Below are positions 62,013 through 64,000 of a stretch of 64,000 nt of DNA, piece by piece. Origin of the DNA: CAVYOE01 sp963770155 (GTDB taxonomy: Bacteria; Actinomycetota; Thermoleophilia; Solirubrobacterales; 70-9). The notes under the pieces are model-generated. The model searched no databases. It saw only the letters and a list, made by a program, of their open reading frames with translations, and was not told the DNA's origin. The stretch is from the NCBI GenBank assembly GCA_963770155.1, contig CAVYOE010000001.1:1302001-1366000 (forward strand), read 5' to 3'. How positions within the stretch are numbered: position 1 is the stretch's first letter; each line of letters starts with the position of its first letter. The position numbers and the translations under genes are program-made.

Positions 62013-64000
62013 GCGGTTGCCGGCGTGCAGAACGCCGGGTCGAGGTCGCCGCTGAGCTCGAACACCGCGGCCTCGGGCCCCGGTTCGACCAGCGGGCGCA
62101 CCGCCTTGTCCTTGCGGGTCCAGGCAATCTCGGGCGGGACCGAGAAGGCCGAATCGCCGAGCCGCGGCGTGATCACGACGTAGTCGTAGTCACCTTCGTT
62201 CAGGAGGTCTCGCCACAGCGGGCAGGACTCGACCGGGCGAGCGCCGCCCTTGGGGATCTCCTCGGCGACGTACTGGACGTGGTTGGAGATGTCGGGACCG
62301 TAAAAGACGTACTGGCCGAAGGCGGCGGCGCGGCCGACCACGGCGATCCGCTTGCCGGTGAGCCCGCGGCCCCACTCCTGGATCTGCTTCCACTGGGGGG
62401 AGGCGCGGAAGCCGGCCTCGCGCTCGAACGGGTTGGAGAGCGAGGTGCTGTAGCGGTCCTCGACGTAGTCGCGGGTCGCGGAGCGCCCCATGGTCAACGC
62501 GAGTGCGATCACTGCGAGCGAGGCGACGCCGGCCGCAAGCCGGGCGCCGCGGTTCCTGGCGACGACGAGCGCCAGCGGGATCCCCACGAGCAGCGCCACC
62601 AGCAGGGCGGCGCCGGGGAGCTTGTCCGCCTCGTAGCTCTCCTGGGCAAAGGAGCGGAAACCGTCCTGGCCTTCGGCGGCGATCTGTTCGATCTCGGCCG
62701 GGTTGAAGGTCGGCGCGTCGAAGCTGGCCTGGACAACCGTGCCCACCAGGAGCGCCGCGACCAGGGCCCCGAGTACGAGCCGGCGCCTCGTCTCCCCCAC
62801 CAGCGAGACGGCGAGCGGCAGCAGCACCAGGCCGACCCCCAGCCCGGGCGAGAAGTAGCGCAGGTTGGGACCGAACCCGCTGGGGCTGCCCTCGGCGCCG
62901 GCGGCACTCAGCGGGGTGAAGGCGTAGGCCAGCATCGCTACCAGGCCGACCCCGCCGAGGACCCGGAGCATGGTGCTGCGCCCCCTCAGCATCAGGACCA
63001 CAAGCCCGGCGACGGCGCCAACGAGGAGGAGGAGCCAGAGCGGCCCGAGCCGGTCGTCGAGCGCCGGGAAGAACCAGTCGCTCCATACACCCGGGTCGGT
63101 GGCGTAGTCGGTGACCGTGTGGGGCTTGCGCGGGTAGAGGTCGAGCTGGTCCGGACCGGGGAGCGGCCCGGCCTGGACCCAGGGAAGGGGATTCTTGGCC
63201 TCGACCAGGTTGCGGAGGTACCAGAAGGCCGACGGCAGCGCGAGGGCCCCCGACCAGATCGCGGTGAAGCGGAGGCGGTTGCCCGGCCCGGCGAAATAGA
63301 TCAGGGCGAGGGTGAGGGCGCCGATCGCGGCCAGCAGCGTGATCTTGGTCCCGATCGCGAGCCCTGCCGCGAGGCCGGCGACGATCAGGGGAGCGGTGCC
63401 GATCGCCGCCGGCTTTCCCTCGCCGGCGGCCGCCCGACGCGCCGCATCGGCGTTGACGAGGATCGCGATCGTCGCCAGCAGGAAGAAGAGGGCGATGGTG
63501 TCGCTGGGGGCGTTGCCGGCCTGCTCCACCATCATCGGCGTGTCGAGCACGACCGCGGCGGCGGCAAGGGTCAGCGGCGCGACCCGGTAGGGCCGGCCGA
63601 TGCACCACGCCGCCAACAGGCAGAGGGCGAGCCAGCCGATGTTGATCAGCGGCGAGAGGATGTCGTGCCCGAACGAGGAGATCCCGATCCCGTGCAGGAG
63701 CTCGGAGTTCTGGGGGTAGAACCAGGAGACGACCTTGAGCGGGTCGGTCACCAGGATCGGGCCGACCTGGGACTCCTGCGCGAACCGCCCCGCGAAGGAC
63801 ATGTGGTACCAGACGGTGTCCTGGCTGTACATGCCCACCTCCAGCGCCTGCTGGGTGGGTATCGCCCAGTGGGCAACCACCAGGGCCGAGACCGCGGCTG
63901 CGACCAGGAGCATCCAGCGGTCGAGGGGAGGTGCAGGGGGCGCGGCCGCCGCAGGGCCCGCGCGGGGGCCTCGCTTCGCTCGCAAGCTGAACCCCGCGAA
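62009..64000 (-). CDS. Polytopic GT-C-like membrane protein, paralogue 1 (N-terminus beyond window)
   Basis: At least 658 residues. The frame is still open at the window edge, and comparison with paralogue 2 indicates that the first membrane spans lie outside. Shared blocks are LEVGMYSQDTVWYHMSFAGRF, WFYPQNSELLHGIG, WCIGRPYRVAP, GNAPSDTIALFFLL, GTKITLLAAIG and NPLPWVQAGPLPGP. The C-terminal domain has RIAVVGRAAAFGQYVFYGPD, SNHVQYVAEE and LSGDLDPAFC. A TTG at 63985 is unlikely to be the real start. It is the first gene visible of the four-gene operon. Confidence 0.75.
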   Translation of the reverse strand, partial: FAGFSLRAKRGPRAGPAAAAPPAPPLDRWMLLVAAAVSALVVAHWAIPTQQALEVGMYSQDTVWYHMSFAGRFAQESQVGPILVTDPLKVVSWFYPQNSELLHGIGISSFGHDILSPLINIGWLALCLLAAWCIGRPYRVAPLTLAAAAVVLDTPMMVEQAGNAPSDTIALFFLLATIAILVNADAARRAAAGEGKPAAIGTAPLIVAGLAAGLAIGTKITLLAAIGALTLALIYFAGPGNRLRFTAIWSGALALPSAFWYLRNLVEAKNPLPWVQAGPLPGPDQLDLYPRKPHTVTDYATDPGVWSDWFFPALDDRLGPLWLLLLVGAVAGLVVLMLRGRSTMLRVLGGVGLVAMLAYAFTPLSAAGAEGSPSGFGPNLRYFSPGLGVGLVLLPLAVSLVGETRRRLVLGALVAALLVGTVVQASFDAPTFNPAEIEQIAAEGQDGFRSFAQESYEADKLPGAALLVALLVGIPLALVVARNRGARLAAGVASLAVIALALTMGRSATRDYVEDRYSTSLSNPFEREAGFRASPQWKQIQEWGRGLTGKRIAVVGRAAAFGQYVFYGPDISNHVQYVAEEIPKGGARPVESCPLWRDLLNEGDYDYVVITPRLGDSAFSVPPEIAWTRKDKAVRPLVEPGPEAAVFELSGDLDPAFCTPATA

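Noticed and set aside
59853..62183. 776-codon open frame antisense to paralogue 2
   Set aside because: Shadow of a GC-rich membrane protein gene; repetitive Gln/Arg/Gly/Asp composition and no ribosome binding site.

Overview
The window is high-GC actinobacterial DNA. Its style suggests the Thermoleophilia (Solirubrobacterales and relatives), but this is inferred from style and not from a marker gene. The pointers are strong GC bias at third codon positions, secreted proteins ending in Cys/Lys/Arg-rich tails, a collagen-like secreted protein, a DUF6351-type protein with calcium-binding repeats, F420-type and R2-like enzymes, csrA, and many 1-4 nt gene overlaps.

Layout. Positions 1-5.2 kb are ordinary chromosome: secreted protein, VOC protein, DEAD-box helicase and typA. 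Positions of about 5.2-25.07 kb form an accessory island with relaxed codon use and no integrase. In order it holds: a RusA-like resolvase flanked by imperfect 56-bp direct repeats; a T5orf172-type GIY-YIG protein; a DUF4238 protein; a stand-alone class III cyclase-like protein; a minus-strand run of six small unknown genes, most overlapping by 4 nt; a plus-strand run of sigma factor, HTH protein, ImmA/IrrE peptidase, second GIY-YIG protein, UvrD-like helicase fused to a RecB/Cas4-like Fe-S nuclease, type III-like Mod and Res; and a minus-strand AAA ATPase plus DUF4276 (TOPRIM-like) pair. The right edge appears to lie inside the 3' end of a core TPP-enzyme gene, whose last ~75 codons use foreign-looking codons.

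Positions 25-55 kb return to core-type DNA: metallophosphoesterase, HAMP/class III cyclase with a coupled 59-aa membrane protein, membrane proteins, collagen-like protein, response regulator, aldehyde dehydrogenase, SnoaL-like proteins, DUF6351 protein, a TetR/F420-reductase/SnoaL operon with a clear inverted-repeat operator, tRNA-Leu(UAA), a sigma factor with a very long Ala/Gly-rich extension, R2-like oxidase, two related secreted proteins, MBL hydrolase, GNAT, O-methyltransferase, rhomboid-like protein, HxlR-type regulator, class I aldolase, thermonuclease and csrA.

Positions 55.5-64 kb hold four tandem paralogous polytopic membrane proteins (GT-C-like architecture), joined by 4-nt overlaps. 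One begins at a CTG codon.

Several genes (DEAD-box helicase, aldehyde dehydrogenase, GNAT, rhomboid-like, HxlR, an HTH protein and two of the four membrane proteins) carry single-base frameshifts. Their coding signal resumes in another frame, so sequence error is at least as likely as gene decay.

The best candidate for an undescribed system is the block at 12.43-22.9 kb. There a sigma/HTH/metallopeptidase switch sits directly upstream of a nuclease, helicase-nuclease and restriction-modification cassette. The cyclase-like protein at 8.27 kb and the unknown operon at 9.4-12.4 kb are the next best.
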